Shown here: positions 16,883 to 24,980 of the stretch, in pieces
Layout: each line of letters starts with the position of its first letter
Numbering within the stretch: the stretch's first letter is position 1
Source of the DNA: Candidatus Rokuibacteriota bacterium
GTDB lineage: Bacteria; Methylomirabilota; Methylomirabilia; Rokubacteriales; CSP1-6
NCBI GenBank assembly: GCA_003221435.1
Contig: QHRS01000051.1
Coordinates: 1 to 33,878, forward strand
Reading direction: 5' to 3'
DNA length: 33,878 bases
Program-made: the position numbers and the translations under genes
The notes under the pieces: model-generated
Told to the model about the DNA's origin: nothing
The model's database searches: none
What the model saw: the letters and a program-made list of their open reading frames with translations, nothing else

Positions 16883-18217
16883 TCACGCGCGAGTCGCCTG
16901 AACCTCCTCGGTCCAGATGCTCATCTTGCGCGTCTCCGGCATCACGAACAGGGCGATCAGGAACATGATGGCCGGCAGCCCGATGGGATACACGAGCGCC
17001 CAACCGACGCTGTGGGTGTTCAGGTACACCGCCGTCGTGATGATGGGCACGAGACCCCCGCCCCAGCCGTTGCCTATGTGATAGGGCACCGACACCGAGG
17101 TGTAGCGGATGCGCCCGGGGAAGAATTCCGCGAGGAACGCGGCGATTGGGCCATAGGTCATGCCCACGTAGTTGACCAGGATCACGATGATGAGGATGGA
17201 CATCCCGTAGTTGACGTTCTTTGGATCGGCGTAGTTGCCGAGGGCCATGTAGAGGGGATAGTAGGTCAGCGAGGCGAGGAGCATGCCGCCGAGGATGATC
17301 GGCTTCCGGCCGATCTTGTCCGAGAGCCAGCCCCAGAAGACCAGCGTCGGGGTCGCGATGAGCAGCCCGATGCCGACGATGTAGCTCGAGGTCAGCACGT
17401 CGATCTTCTGGACCTTCTGCAAGAAATAGAGCGCCCAGAACTGGCCGCTGTACCAGACGCACCCCTGACCCAGCACGACCACGCTGGCGATCAGCACGTA
17501 CTTGATGTTGCGGCTCAGGAAGGCCTCGCGCCAGGGGTTCTTGCTGGTCTGCCCCTTCGCCTTGATCTCCTGGAAGATCGGGGTCTCCTGGAGCGAGAGC
17601 CGGATGTAGATGGCGATGGCGACCAGGAGGAGCGAGATGATGAACGGGATCCGCCAGCCCCACTCGTTGAATGCCGCGTCGCCGAGGTACTTCTGCGTCC
17701 CGATGATCACGGCCAGCGACACGACGATCCCGAGCGTGGGCGACGTCTGGAGCCACCCGGTGTAATACCCGCGCTTTTCGTCCGAGATGTGCTCGGCCAC
17801 GTACGTGATGGCGCCGCCATACTCCCCGCCCAGGCAGAGGCCCTGAATCAAGCGGAGGACGAAGAGGGTGACCGCGGCGGCGAGGCCGATGGCAGCATAG
17901 GTCGGAACGAAGCCGATAAGGGCCGTCGAAACCCCCATGCCGCTCAGCGTCGCGATGAACGTGTACTTCCGGCCCACCCGGTCGCCGAGCCAGCCGAACA
18001 CGAGCGCTCCCAGCGGCCGGATCAGGAAGCCGATCGAGAAGATCGCCACGGTGCTGAGGAAGGCCGCCACCGGATGGCTCTTTTCGAAGAACTTGACCGC
18101 GAGGATCGAGGCCAGGCTTCCGAAGATGTAGAAGTCGTACCACTCGATGACGTTCCCGACTGCTGCGGCGATGACGACACGGCGGAGTTCTTTCAGCGGA
18201 AGATTAGGCGACAGCAT
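16883..18217 (-). CDS. MFS transporter, metabolite:H+ symporter family
   Basis: A 444-residue inner-membrane protein with about 12 hydrophobic segments. Hallmarks of the metabolite:H+ symporter (ProP/KgtP/ShiA) group are VIEWYDFYIFG at the first helix, RPLGALVFGWLGDRVGRKYTF (the 2-3 loop motif) and RLIQGLCLGGEYGGA in helix 4. The second half has WGWLSDKIGRKP. Transported compounds in the family include organic acids, betaines and shikimate; the substrate here cannot be told. It stands alone, with a promoter at 18339-18366. Confidence 0.9.
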   Translation of the reverse strand: MLSPNLPLKELRRVVIAAAVGNVIEWYDFYIFGSLASILAVKFFEKSHPVAAFLSTVAIFSIGFLIRPLGALVFGWLGDRVGRKYTFIATLSGMGVSTALIGFVPTYAAIGLAAAVTLFVLRLIQGLCLGGEYGGAITYVAEHISDEKRGYYTGWLQTSPTLGIVVSLAVIIGTQKYLGDAAFNEWGWRIPFIISLLLVAIAIYIRLSLQETPIFQEIKAKGQTSKNPWREAFLSRNIKYVLIASVVVLGQGCVWYSGQFWALYFLQKVQKIDVLTSSYIVGIGLLIATPTLVFWGWLSDKIGRKPIILGGMLLASLTYYPLYMALGNYADPKNVNYGMSILIIVILVNYVGMTYGPIAAFLAEFFPGRIRYTSVSVPYHIGNGWGGGLVPIITTAVYLNTHSVGWALVYPIGLPAIMFLIALFVMPETRKMSIWTEEVQATRA

Positions 18218-18338
18218 AGGCCCCCCTGCTGTTCATGTACGCCTCCCTTGATTTGAAGATCAGGCCGAAGCAGCTTCACGGCCAGGAGCGCGCCGCCCGG
18301 CGATCGGGCTCGCGGTCGCGGACGACGTTTTGCCGGCG

Positions 18339-18366
18339 ATCATAGTCATTTCTGAGGGCTTGTCTA
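18339..18366 (-). promoter_or_regulatory. Promoter of the MFS transporter gene
   Basis: On the minus strand TAGACA (18366-18361), a 16-nt spacer and TATGAT (18344-18339). It would give a leader of about 115 nt ahead of the ATG at 18217. A G-rich ribosome-binding site (AGGGGGG) precedes that ATG. Confidence 0.5.
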
Positions 18367-18780
18367 GCGGCATTTTCGCGGTGTCGCCCGATCGGGCGGT
18401 GGGAGTGAGGGCGGCGTGATCCGTGGCGATGGCGGGCTCAGCCGGGACGGGACAAGCGCGGACGCCGTGCGAGATGCTCCCGTTCGCCAGGAAGAAGGAA
18501 GAGGCCGGAGCGTCCACGCCCGTAGCTGCACGCCCGCGCAGGGCGCCACAGGCCGTAGGATGAGTCCGTGCCGATCGGGGGCGCGGCCTGGCACGCCCGG
18601 GGACAGGATGTCCAAGAATTGACACCCCTCGTCCCAAATAGGGCGGTCCGCGGCCCGACGCCGGCGCTGACATCCGGATGGGATCCGGCGGGAATGTCAG
18701 ATTTTCGACGAATTAGCCCCCCCTCCTCCTTCTGAAACCTCACGGCATAGCGGTTGCATCCAAACGCTGTCCGAGTGAGC
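18367..18780. other. Long intergenic region before the DksA-like gene
   Basis: I see no convincing gene on either strand here. The stretch contains a perfect TTGACA at 18618-18623 with no well-spaced -10. A near-palindrome starts CTGACATCC at 18667 and ends GGAATGTCAG at 18700, followed by ATTTTCG. It could hold a small RNA or regulator sites, but that is speculation. Confidence 0.3.
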
Positions 18781-18794
18781 GAAGGAGGGCCACA

Positions 18795-19202
18795 ATGGAC
18801 GAGATTCGGATCAAGCTGGAAACGGAGCTGCGGGAAGCGATCGGCCGGTTGCGCCAGCTGGGTGGCGGAATCACTGCGGAAGAGCTGCCCGGCGCGATTG
18901 GAGATAATTCGCCGTGCGCTGATGAGGTCGACGAGATCCAGGCCAACGAGAGCCGGGAGCTGGGCTTTGTGACCCGGACGATGCTGGTCGAGCGGGTCAA
19001 TCGCATCGCTGACGCGCTCGAGCGGCTGAGCGAGGGCGACTACGGCGTGTGCGTCGAGTGCGGGGAGACGATCGCACCCGCGCGCCTTCGGGCGCTGCCA
19101 GAGGTGCAGACCTGCATCCGGTGCCAGGACCGGCTCGAGCGGCTCGAGCGGCGCATGGAGACGGTCGGGGCGTTGTTCGGCGACACTGAGGAGGAAATCT
19201 AG
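18795..19202 (+). CDS. DksA/TraR-family zinc-finger protein
   Basis: A 135-residue protein. The N-terminal 75 residues are helical (coiled-coil arm: RIKLETELREAIGRLRQLGG...VERVNRIADALERL). The C4 zinc finger is C-x2-C-x17-C-x2-C (CVEC...CIRC). DksA proteins enter the RNA polymerase secondary channel and adjust rRNA and stress promoters with ppGpp. The strong Shine-Dalgarno GAAGGAGGG precedes the ATG. The stop codon shares the CTAG tetramer with the stop of the convergent GDPD gene. Confidence 0.9.
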   Translation: MDEIRIKLETELREAIGRLRQLGGGITAEELPGAIGDNSPCADEVDEIQANESRELGFVTRTMLVERVNRIADALERLSEGDYGVCVECGETIAPARLRALPEVQTCIRCQDRLERLERRMETVGALFGDTEEEI

Positions 19203-19942
19203 GTCTCGGACACCCGCAAGTGACGACGTAATACGTCCGGCGTATCGGTGATGATCCCTGTCACTTCCCAGTCGATCAGGCGGCCCATCCGCGCCGGATC
19301 GTTCACCGTGAAGACGTAGAGATCAAGGCCCGCCCGCCGGGCAGCGTGCACGCGCCGCTCGGTCACAAGGCGGGCCGAAAGGCCCACGGCCGTGGTTCCC
19401 TCCGGGACCACGGCCGTGATGTTTTCGGGCACCCTCACCCCCTCGATCAGCGCGACCCGCCTGACGCCCGCATTCCGGGCACGGACGGCCGCGAGCGCCG
19501 CGAAGTCGAACGACAGCACGATCGCGCGCTCGACCACGTCGTAGATCTCGAGCAGCGACACCACCCGGTCCTCGATGCCCGGATACCGGCTCGAGCCCGC
19601 CTTCAGCTCGACCGCGAACCCCACGCGCTCGCGAAACCGTTCGAGCACCTCCTGCAGACTCTGCAGCCGTTGCCCCCGAAACGCGTGGCCGCGCCAGGAG
19701 CCGGCGTCCAGACGTTTCAGTTCGCGCAGGGAGAGGTGGCGCACCGGCCCGGTCCCGGTGGTGGTGCGCTCGAGGGTGTCATCGTGGATGATCACCGGCT
19801 GGTCGTCACTGGAGAGGTGGAGGTCGAACTCGAGCATGTCCGCGCCCTGCAGGACCGCCAGCTCGAAGGCCGCGAGCGTGTTTTCGGGCGCATAGGCGGA
19901 CGCGCCCCGATGGGCGATCACGAGAGGGCGCTTTGGCGTCAC
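19199..19942 (-). CDS. Glycerophosphodiester phosphodiesterase
   Basis: A 247-residue cytosolic GDPD-family enzyme that splits glycerophosphodiesters into glycerol-3-phosphate and an alcohol. Motifs are HRGASAYAPENT, EFDLHLSSDDQPVIIHD (metal-binding Glu/Asp and catalytic His), and ELKAG. No signal peptide, so it is UgpQ-like rather than periplasmic GlpQ. It is divergent from the acyltransferase gene at 19969 (26 nt between starts), so both may belong to phospholipid turnover. Confidence 0.92.
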   Translation of the reverse strand: MTPKRPLVIAHRGASAYAPENTLAAFELAVLQGADMLEFDLHLSSDDQPVIIHDDTLERTTTGTGPVRHLSLRELKRLDAGSWRGHAFRGQRLQSLQEVLERFRERVGFAVELKAGSSRYPGIEDRVVSLLEIYDVVERAIVLSFDFAALAAVRARNAGVRRVALIEGVRVPENITAVVPEGTTAVGLSARLVTERRVHAARRAGLDLYVFTVNDPARMGRLIDWEVTGIITDTPDVLRRHLRVSET

Positions 19943-19968
19943 CGCGCCGCCCGTGTGAAGATGGCGGC

Positions 19969-20589
19969 GTGCGCACCCCGGTGCTCGACGTGTTCCGGCC
20001 CGCGATGTACCTGGCGAGCAAGGCGTACTTCAGGCTCAGGCTCAGGGGCATCGAGAACATTCCGGCGGAGGGGCCGCTTCTCATCACCCCGAACCACCAG
20101 ACGTACGCGGACCCGCCGCTGGTGACGATCCCGGTCCGGCGGCCGGTCCACTACATGGCCTGGGACGCGCTGTTCGAAATCCCGGTCCTGAGCTGGGCGA
20201 TCCGCCGACTCCGGGCGTTCCCGGTCGCGCTCGAGGGCGCCGACCCGAAGGGGGTCCGCCAGGCGGTGCGGCTGCTGGAGGCGGGGGAGGCGGTGATGAT
20301 CTTCCCGGAGGGCGGTCGCTCCGTCGATGGCCGGCTCCAACGCTTCAAGCTCGGCGCGTTTCGTCTCGCGGTGGCGCAGGGCGCGGCGGTCCTGCCGGTG
20401 ACGATCGTGGGCGGCAACGAGTCATGGCCGCCGACCCGGACCCTCCCGCGGCCCGGCCGGATCACGATCACCTATCACCCGGTGCTGCGCGTCGACCCCG
20501 ACGACGACCCGAAGGTGGCCGCCCGGCGCCTCGCCGACCGCGCGCGCGCCGCGATCGCCAGCGCGCTGCCCCCGGACCGGACCGGGTAA
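19969..20589 (+). CDS. 1-acyl-glycerol-3-phosphate acyltransferase-like protein
   Basis: A 206-residue PlsC-family acyltransferase. It carries the catalytic H-x4-D motif in NHQTYADP and FPEGGRS, the glycerol-phosphate binding loop. It would acylate lysophosphatidic acid or a related lysophospholipid at the membrane. The GTG at 19969 (VRTPVLDVFRPAMYLA) was chosen because a longer TTG start at 19933 would overlap the divergent GDPD gene. Confidence 0.88.
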   Translation: MRTPVLDVFRPAMYLASKAYFRLRLRGIENIPAEGPLLITPNHQTYADPPLVTIPVRRPVHYMAWDALFEIPVLSWAIRRLRAFPVALEGADPKGVRQAVRLLEAGEAVMIFPEGGRSVDGRLQRFKLGAFRLAVAQGAAVLPVTIVGGNESWPPTRTLPRPGRITITYHPVLRVDPDDDPKVAARRLADRARAAIASALPPDRTG

Positions 20590-20597
20590 GCGGCGCC

Positions 20598-21755
20598 TCA
20601 CGCGCGCTTGTCCTCGACGCGATAGCCGGCGCTCGACAGCCGCGTCTTGATCTCGTCGATCTGCTCGCGCCCCGAGGTCTCCAGCGTCAGTTCCACTTCG
20701 CTCTCGCCGATGCCGCCGCGGGAGAACGCGCGGTGGTGCTCGATGTGCAGGATGTTCGCCCGCGACTCGGCGATGAGCGTGGTGAGCCGCGCGAGCGCGC
20801 CCGGCCGGTCCACCAGCATCACCGCCAGGCGCACCAGCCGGCCGTCCTTGACGAGCCCGCGCTCGATGATCCGCGAGATCATCGTGACGTCGATGTTGCC
20901 GCCCGAGAGCACGAGGACGACCGCCCGGCCGTCGAGACGGAGCGGACGGTTCAGCAACGCCGCGAGCGTGGTCGCGCCCGCGCCCTCGACCACGGTCTTC
21001 TCGATCTCGAGCAGTAGCAGGATCGCGTTGGCGATTTCCTCCTCGGTGACGACGACGATCTCGTCCACGAGGGCCCGGATGATGTCCATCGTCAGCCTGC
21101 CCCGTTCGCGGACGGCGATGCCGTCGGCGATGGTGGGCAGCTCGGCGGCTTGCACCCCGATGACGCGGACCCGCGGCGTGCGCGCCTTGACCGCCGTGGC
21201 GACGCCGGCGATGAGCCCGCCGCCGCCGACCGGGACGAGCAGCGCCTCGACGTCCGGCCGCTGCTCGAGCAGCTCGAGCGCGAGCGTTCCCTGGCCGGCC
21301 ATCACGCGCTCGTCGTCGAACGGATGGACGAAGCAGAGGTCCCGCTGGCGCTCGACCTCGCGCGCGCGGGCATAGGCTTCGTCGTAGTTCGCGCCGACCA
21401 GCAGCACCTCGGCCCCGTAGCGGCGGGCGGAGACGACCTTGACCAGCGGCGCCGACTCCGGCATCACGATCACGGCCCGCACGCCGAGCCGGGCCGCGTG
21501 AAACGCGACGGCGAGCCCGTGGTTGCCGGCGCTCGCGGCCACGACGCCCCGGGCGCGCTCGGCGTCCGTGAGCTGCAGGAGGACGTTCGCGGCGCCGCGT
21601 TCCTTGAACGAGCCGGTCATCTGGAGGTTTTCGAGCTTGACGTAGCAGCGGACGCGCGTCAGCTCGGAGAGTGTCTGGGAGTAGGCGCACGGCGTCTCGT
21701 AGGTCGAGCCCCGCAGTCGCTCGCGCGCGGCTTCGATGTCCGCGAGCGTTACCAC
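20598..21755 (-). CDS. ilvA: Threonine ammonia-lyase with C-terminal ACT domain
   Basis: A 385-residue PLP enzyme deaminating threonine to 2-oxobutanoate. The PLP lysine lies in GSFKERGA, the phosphate loop is GGGGLIAG, and ASAGNHGLAVA is the substrate loop. Residues about 310-385 are one ACT domain (LAVMLVDRPGALARLTTLI). This length and single ACT match the short IlvA type. It starts with GTG one base after the asparaginase stop codon and the two form an amino-acid deamidation/deamination pair. Confidence 0.92.
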   Translation of the reverse strand: MVTLADIEAARERLRGSTYETPCAYSQTLSELTRVRCYVKLENLQMTGSFKERGAANVLLQLTDAERARGVVAASAGNHGLAVAFHAARLGVRAVIVMPESAPLVKVVSARRYGAEVLLVGANYDEAYARAREVERQRDLCFVHPFDDERVMAGQGTLALELLEQRPDVEALLVPVGGGGLIAGVATAVKARTPRVRVIGVQAAELPTIADGIAVRERGRLTMDIIRALVDEIVVVTEEEIANAILLLLEIEKTVVEGAGATTLAALLNRPLRLDGRAVVLVLSGGNIDVTMISRIIERGLVKDGRLVRLAVMLVDRPGALARLTTLIAESRANILHIEHHRAFSRGGIGESEVELTLETSGREQIDEIKTRLSSAGYRVEDKRA

Positions 21756-21756
21756 G

Positions 21757-22683
21757 TCAGAAGCCGACCACGGGCGAGGGCAGGGTCGGGGATTGCCACG
21801 CGACGGGCATGAACGGCGATGACGAGGCGAAGCCGCCCCGGCCCCGCCAGTCGAGCAGGATCAGCCCGCCGTCGCCGCGCCCGTCGCTCACGAGCACGTC
21901 CACCGCGACCTTCGCCGCGTAGTCCGGGTCGTCCGCGTCCTTCAGCAAGGCGAGCGCGCGGTACGCGAGAGCGGTCCGGATGATGGCTTCGCCGGCCCCC
22001 GTGCACGACACGCCGCCGATCGTGCTCTCGGCGTACGTCCCGCACCCGATGAGCGCGGAGTCGCCGACCCGTCCGGGCAGCTGCCCCGGCGTCCCTCCGG
22101 TGGAGGTGGCCGCCGCCATCGTGCCGCGCGCGTCGAGCGCGACGGCTCCGACGGTGCCGCGCGGGACGTCGCGCGCGCCTTCGGGGTGAGCCGCCGTCGC
22201 CTGTGGCGCTCCGGCGCTCCCCCGGCGCTCGATCCACCGCTGGCGCTGGCGGTCGGTGATCAGCGAATCGGGGTCGCATTCGGGGATCCCGTGGGCCCGC
22301 GCGAACGCGAGCGCGCCCCCGGCGACGAGCAGCACGTGCCGGCCATCCTCGAGGACGCGGCGCGCGAGCGAGATCGGGTTCGCGATGCCCGACACCGCCG
22401 CGACGGCGCCGCAGCGCAGCCGGTCGCCTTCCATGATCGACGCGTCGAGCTCCACGGTCCCGGCCGCCGTCAGCACCGCGCCGCGGCCCGCGTTGAAGCG
22501 CGGGTGATCTTCGAGGAGCCGCACCGCGGCTTCGACGGCATCGAGCGAGGTGCCGCCCTCGCTGAGCCGCGCCCAGCCGGCGGCGGCCGCCGCGCGCATC
22601 GCGGCCCGCAGCTCCTCGAGCCCGTCGGCGGGCGACGGGCCCGCGCCGCCGTGCACGATGATGGCCGGCACGCGCGCCGTCAT
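21757..22683 (-). CDS. Isoaspartyl peptidase / L-asparaginase (Ntn type)
   Basis: A 308-residue type 2 asparaginase precursor. It begins IIVHGGAG, the family hallmark. The self-cleavage point is just before the Thr of GTVGAVALDARG, which becomes the N-terminal nucleophile of the beta subunit. STGGTPGQLPGRVGDSALIG and GCGTYA are substrate-binding segments. It removes isoaspartyl residues from peptides or splits asparagine. It is cotranscribed with ilvA. Confidence 0.92.
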   Translation of the reverse strand: MTARVPAIIVHGGAGPSPADGLEELRAAMRAAAAAGWARLSEGGTSLDAVEAAVRLLEDHPRFNAGRGAVLTAAGTVELDASIMEGDRLRCGAVAAVSGIANPISLARRVLEDGRHVLLVAGGALAFARAHGIPECDPDSLITDRQRQRWIERRGSAGAPQATAAHPEGARDVPRGTVGAVALDARGTMAAATSTGGTPGQLPGRVGDSALIGCGTYAESTIGGVSCTGAGEAIIRTALAYRALALLKDADDPDYAAKVAVDVLVSDGRGDGGLILLDWRGRGGFASSSPFMPVAWQSPTLPSPVVGF

Positions 22684-22724
22684 GTAGAATCCGCCCGGTC
22701 GAGAGGAGCGCGAGGGGCGTTTCC

Positions 22725-23468
22725 GTGTCCCGGCTCACGCCAATGGACGGTCGAGACCGCGCGTGCGAGATGCCGCATCGGTCCTCGCTGAGGACCCTCA
22801 ACGCGACGATCGTGCGCTGCACGCGGTGCCCGAGGCTGGTCGCCCACCGGGAAGCGGTCGCGCTCGATCCACCGAGGCGGTTCCGCGGCGAGCGCTACGC
22901 GGCGCGGCCCCTCACGGGCTTCGGCGACGCGCGCGCGCGCCTGCTGCTCATCGGCCTGGCGCCCGCGGCGCACGGCGGCAACCGGACGGGGCGGATCTTC
23001 ACCGGCGACCGCAGCGGCGACTGGCTCTTTCGCGCGCTGTACGACGCGGGCTTCGCCAACCAGCCGACGTCCGTGCACTCGACCGACGGCCTGCGCCTGC
23101 GGGACGCGTACGTCACCGCGTCCGCCCGCTGCGCGCCGCCCGCCAACAAGCCGACGCTCGAGGAGCTGCGCACCTGCGAGCCGTACCTGCTCGCCGAGCT
23201 GCGGCTGCTCCCGCGCGTCCGCGTCGTGATCGCCCTCGGACGCGTCGCCTGGCAGGCCTATCTCCGCGCGCGGCGGCGCCTCGGCCAGCCGCTCCCGGCG
23301 CGCGCGCCGGTCTTCGGGCACCGCGCGCTCGTGCAGTTTCCCGACAGAATGACCTTGATCGGGTCGTATCATCCGAGCCAGCAGAACACCTTCACCGGTA
23401 AGCTCACCCGGTCGATGTTTCGTCGGATCTTCACGACCGCGCGCCGGGCCCTCGCGGAGCGCCGCTGA
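22725..23468 (+). CDS. Family 5 uracil-DNA glycosylase (UDGb)
   Basis: A 247-residue Fe-S uracil-DNA glycosylase. An early C-x2-C pair (CTRCPRLV) and later cysteines (SARCAPPANK; RTCEPY) are the four cluster ligands. Motif 1 is GLAPAAHGGNRTGRIFTGD, where the usual polar Asp/Asn of other UDG families is replaced by Ala, as in UDGb. The C-terminal motif is SYHPSQQNTFTG. It removes uracil and other deaminated bases, useful in a high-GC genome. The GTG at 22725 has a GAGGGGCG ribosome-binding site; TAGAAT at 22685-22690 is a possible -10 box. Confidence 0.92.
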   Translation: MSRLTPMDGRDRACEMPHRSSLRTLNATIVRCTRCPRLVAHREAVALDPPRRFRGERYAARPLTGFGDARARLLLIGLAPAAHGGNRTGRIFTGDRSGDWLFRALYDAGFANQPTSVHSTDGLRLRDAYVTASARCAPPANKPTLEELRTCEPYLLAELRLLPRVRVVIALGRVAWQAYLRARRRLGQPLPARAPVFGHRALVQFPDRMTLIGSYHPSQQNTFTGKLTRSMFRRIFTTARRALAERR

Positions 23469-23474
23469 CCATCT

Positions 23475-23632
23475 TGTCAACGTCGGGGGGAGCGAGCGCC
23501 GCTCCCCCCGACCCCCCCCACCGGTCACCCGCGGTGTCGATTCGTTCACGCCGAGTGAATCAACGTCGGGGGAGCGAGCGCCGCTCCCCCCGACCCCCCC
23601 CACCGGTCACCGGTCGCGACGATTCTTTCACG
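23475..23632 (+). repeat. Repeat family B, tandem copies 1 and 2
   Basis: Two direct copies (about 23476-23550 and 23559-23632, period about 83) read TCAACGTCGGGGG, AGCGAGCGCCGCTCCCCCCG, a C-run, CCGGTCAC and a TTCACG end. Each contains a GGGGGAGCG...CGCTCCCCC hairpin. They fill the gap between UDGb and the HtrA gene. Confidence 0.85.
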
Positions 23633-23703
23633 CGCTCTGCACCGTTCAGAGCCGTTGCGGTTCGTCTCGATCATCTCGGGCCTCGCCTCGCGCGGCGCGC
23701 CAT

Positions 23704-24768
23704 TTACTGATCGGTGAGGTCGTAGGGGAGGCGGGGGCGTTCGGTGACCGCGAGGCTGACGTCGCGCGTGGAACCATCGCGAAAGATGGTCAGCTTGACG
23801 CGCTGGCCGGGTCTGAGCGTCTTGACGCGCGTGTTAAGGTCCTGCGCGGTGCGGACCGGCGCGCCGTTCAGCGCGGTCACGATGTCGCCGCCGAGCAGGT
23901 ACTCCTCGCCCTGAATGCTCATCGAGAGGTTGCCCCCGCGCAGGCCCGCCCGTTCCGCGGGGCTTCCGTCCTCGACCACCTCGACGAGGAAGCCTGCAGT
24001 CACCGACATCTTGAGGACGGCGGAGAGGCCCGGGTCCATCGTGCGGCCCTGAATGCCGAGCCACGGCCGCACGACGCGCCCTGCCTCGCGCAGGCTCCGC
24101 AGCGCGGTCTTCGCCACGTTGATCGGAATCGCAAACCCGATGTTCCGTGCATCCTCGGTGGTCAGCGTGTTGATGCCGATGACGGTCGAGCAGCGATCGA
24201 GCAACGGGCCGCCGGAGTTCCCCGGATTGATCGGCGCGTCCGTCTGGAGCATCGGTTCGTCGGCGCTCAAGTACGGCAGCACGCGGTTGACCGCGCTCAC
24301 GATCCCCCGCGTCATGGTCTGCTCGAGCCCGATCGGGTTGCCGATCGTGACGACATCGTCACCCACGCGAACGCCCGCCGAGTCACCGAGCCGCACCACC
24401 GGCTGAGGCGTCGAGACGTGGAGCTTCAGCAGCGCGAGGTCGAGCACCGTGTCGAGCCCGAGCACGCGCGTCGAGACCTTGTCGCCGGAGTTGAGCGTCG
24501 CGACGATGGACGCCGCGCCGTCGACGACGTGCGCGTTGGTGAGCGCCTGGCCGTCGCTCTCGATCAGGAAGCCGGAGCCCACGATCGTCTCGAAGCGGCG
24601 GTCCGGTCGCGCCTTGTTGATCTTCGTCGCCTGGATCGAGAAGACGGCCGGCGCGGTCTTCGTGTAGATCGTCGACAGCGGCTCGTCGCACGTTGTGGGG
24701 GCCGCCGACGCCGGGGCCGCGGCCAGGATGATGAGCGGAACGAAGGCGAGCCACAACGTCGAGCGCAT
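23704..24768 (-). CDS. HtrA/DegP-type periplasmic serine protease with one PDZ domain
   Basis: A 354-residue envelope protease. A signal peptide (about 1-23, LWLAFVPLIILAAAPASA) precedes a trypsin-like domain with the triad His in TNAHVVDG, Asp in LDLALLKL and Ser in NPGNSGGPLLD. One PDZ domain follows (about 260-345) with the binding loop WLGIQG. DegS/HhoB-like length and one PDZ suggest regulated proteolysis or periplasmic quality control. The ATG at 24768 was chosen; a GTG at 24777 lies against a TATCAT box and would leave no room for transcription initiation. Confidence 0.9.
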   Translation of the reverse strand: MRSTLWLAFVPLIILAAAPASAAPTTCDEPLSTIYTKTAPAVFSIQATKINKARPDRRFETIVGSGFLIESDGQALTNAHVVDGAASIVATLNSGDKVSTRVLGLDTVLDLALLKLHVSTPQPVVRLGDSAGVRVGDDVVTIGNPIGLEQTMTRGIVSAVNRVLPYLSADEPMLQTDAPINPGNSGGPLLDRCSTVIGINTLTTEDARNIGFAIPINVAKTALRSLREAGRVVRPWLGIQGRTMDPGLSAVLKMSVTAGFLVEVVEDGSPAERAGLRGGNLSMSIQGEEYLLGGDIVTALNGAPVRTAQDLNTRVKTLRPGQRVKLTIFRDGSTRDVSLAVTERPRLPYDLTDQ

Positions 24769-24787
24769 CGCGGTCACATGATACTAT

Positions 24788-24817
24788 CAGGCCGCTCCCA
24801 AAGGCCCATCTGGGTCG
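24788..24817 (+). repeat. Repeat family C, copy 2
   Basis: CAGGCCGCTCCCAAAGGCCC and its continuation match 3204-3233 at 28 of 30 positions. It lies directly upstream of the HtrA gene's -10-like box. Confidence 0.6.
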
Positions 24818-24967
24818 CATCGGGACCTGTTTGAGCGGCGTGCCGGGTCCTTCAGCATCCCGCACACGCCCGGTGGAGAACTCCCGCGTCCGGATGGCGC
24901 TGCCGGCGGTCCGCGCCACGCTCGTGCGCCCGACGGGCGCGCCGGCGGTGTGCCGAAAGTTCTCGCG

Positions 24968-24973
24968 TATAAT
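24968..24973 (+). promoter_or_regulatory. Perfect TATAAT box of the M16 peptidase gene
   Basis: TATAAT ends exactly 7 nt before the ATG at 24981, with no Shine-Dalgarno between. A leaderless mRNA starting at the ATG is likely. This box also decides the start: the frame is open further upstream to 24831, but only the 24981 start gives a signal peptide. Confidence 0.55.
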
Positions 24974-24980
24974 CGAGGAC

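Noticed and set aside
23475..23632. CRISPR array
   Set aside because: Only two copies with an 83-base period and no short spacers; no cas genes in the window.
24831..24980. Longer N-terminus of the M16 peptidase
   Set aside because: It would bury the signal peptide and place the TATAAT box inside the gene.
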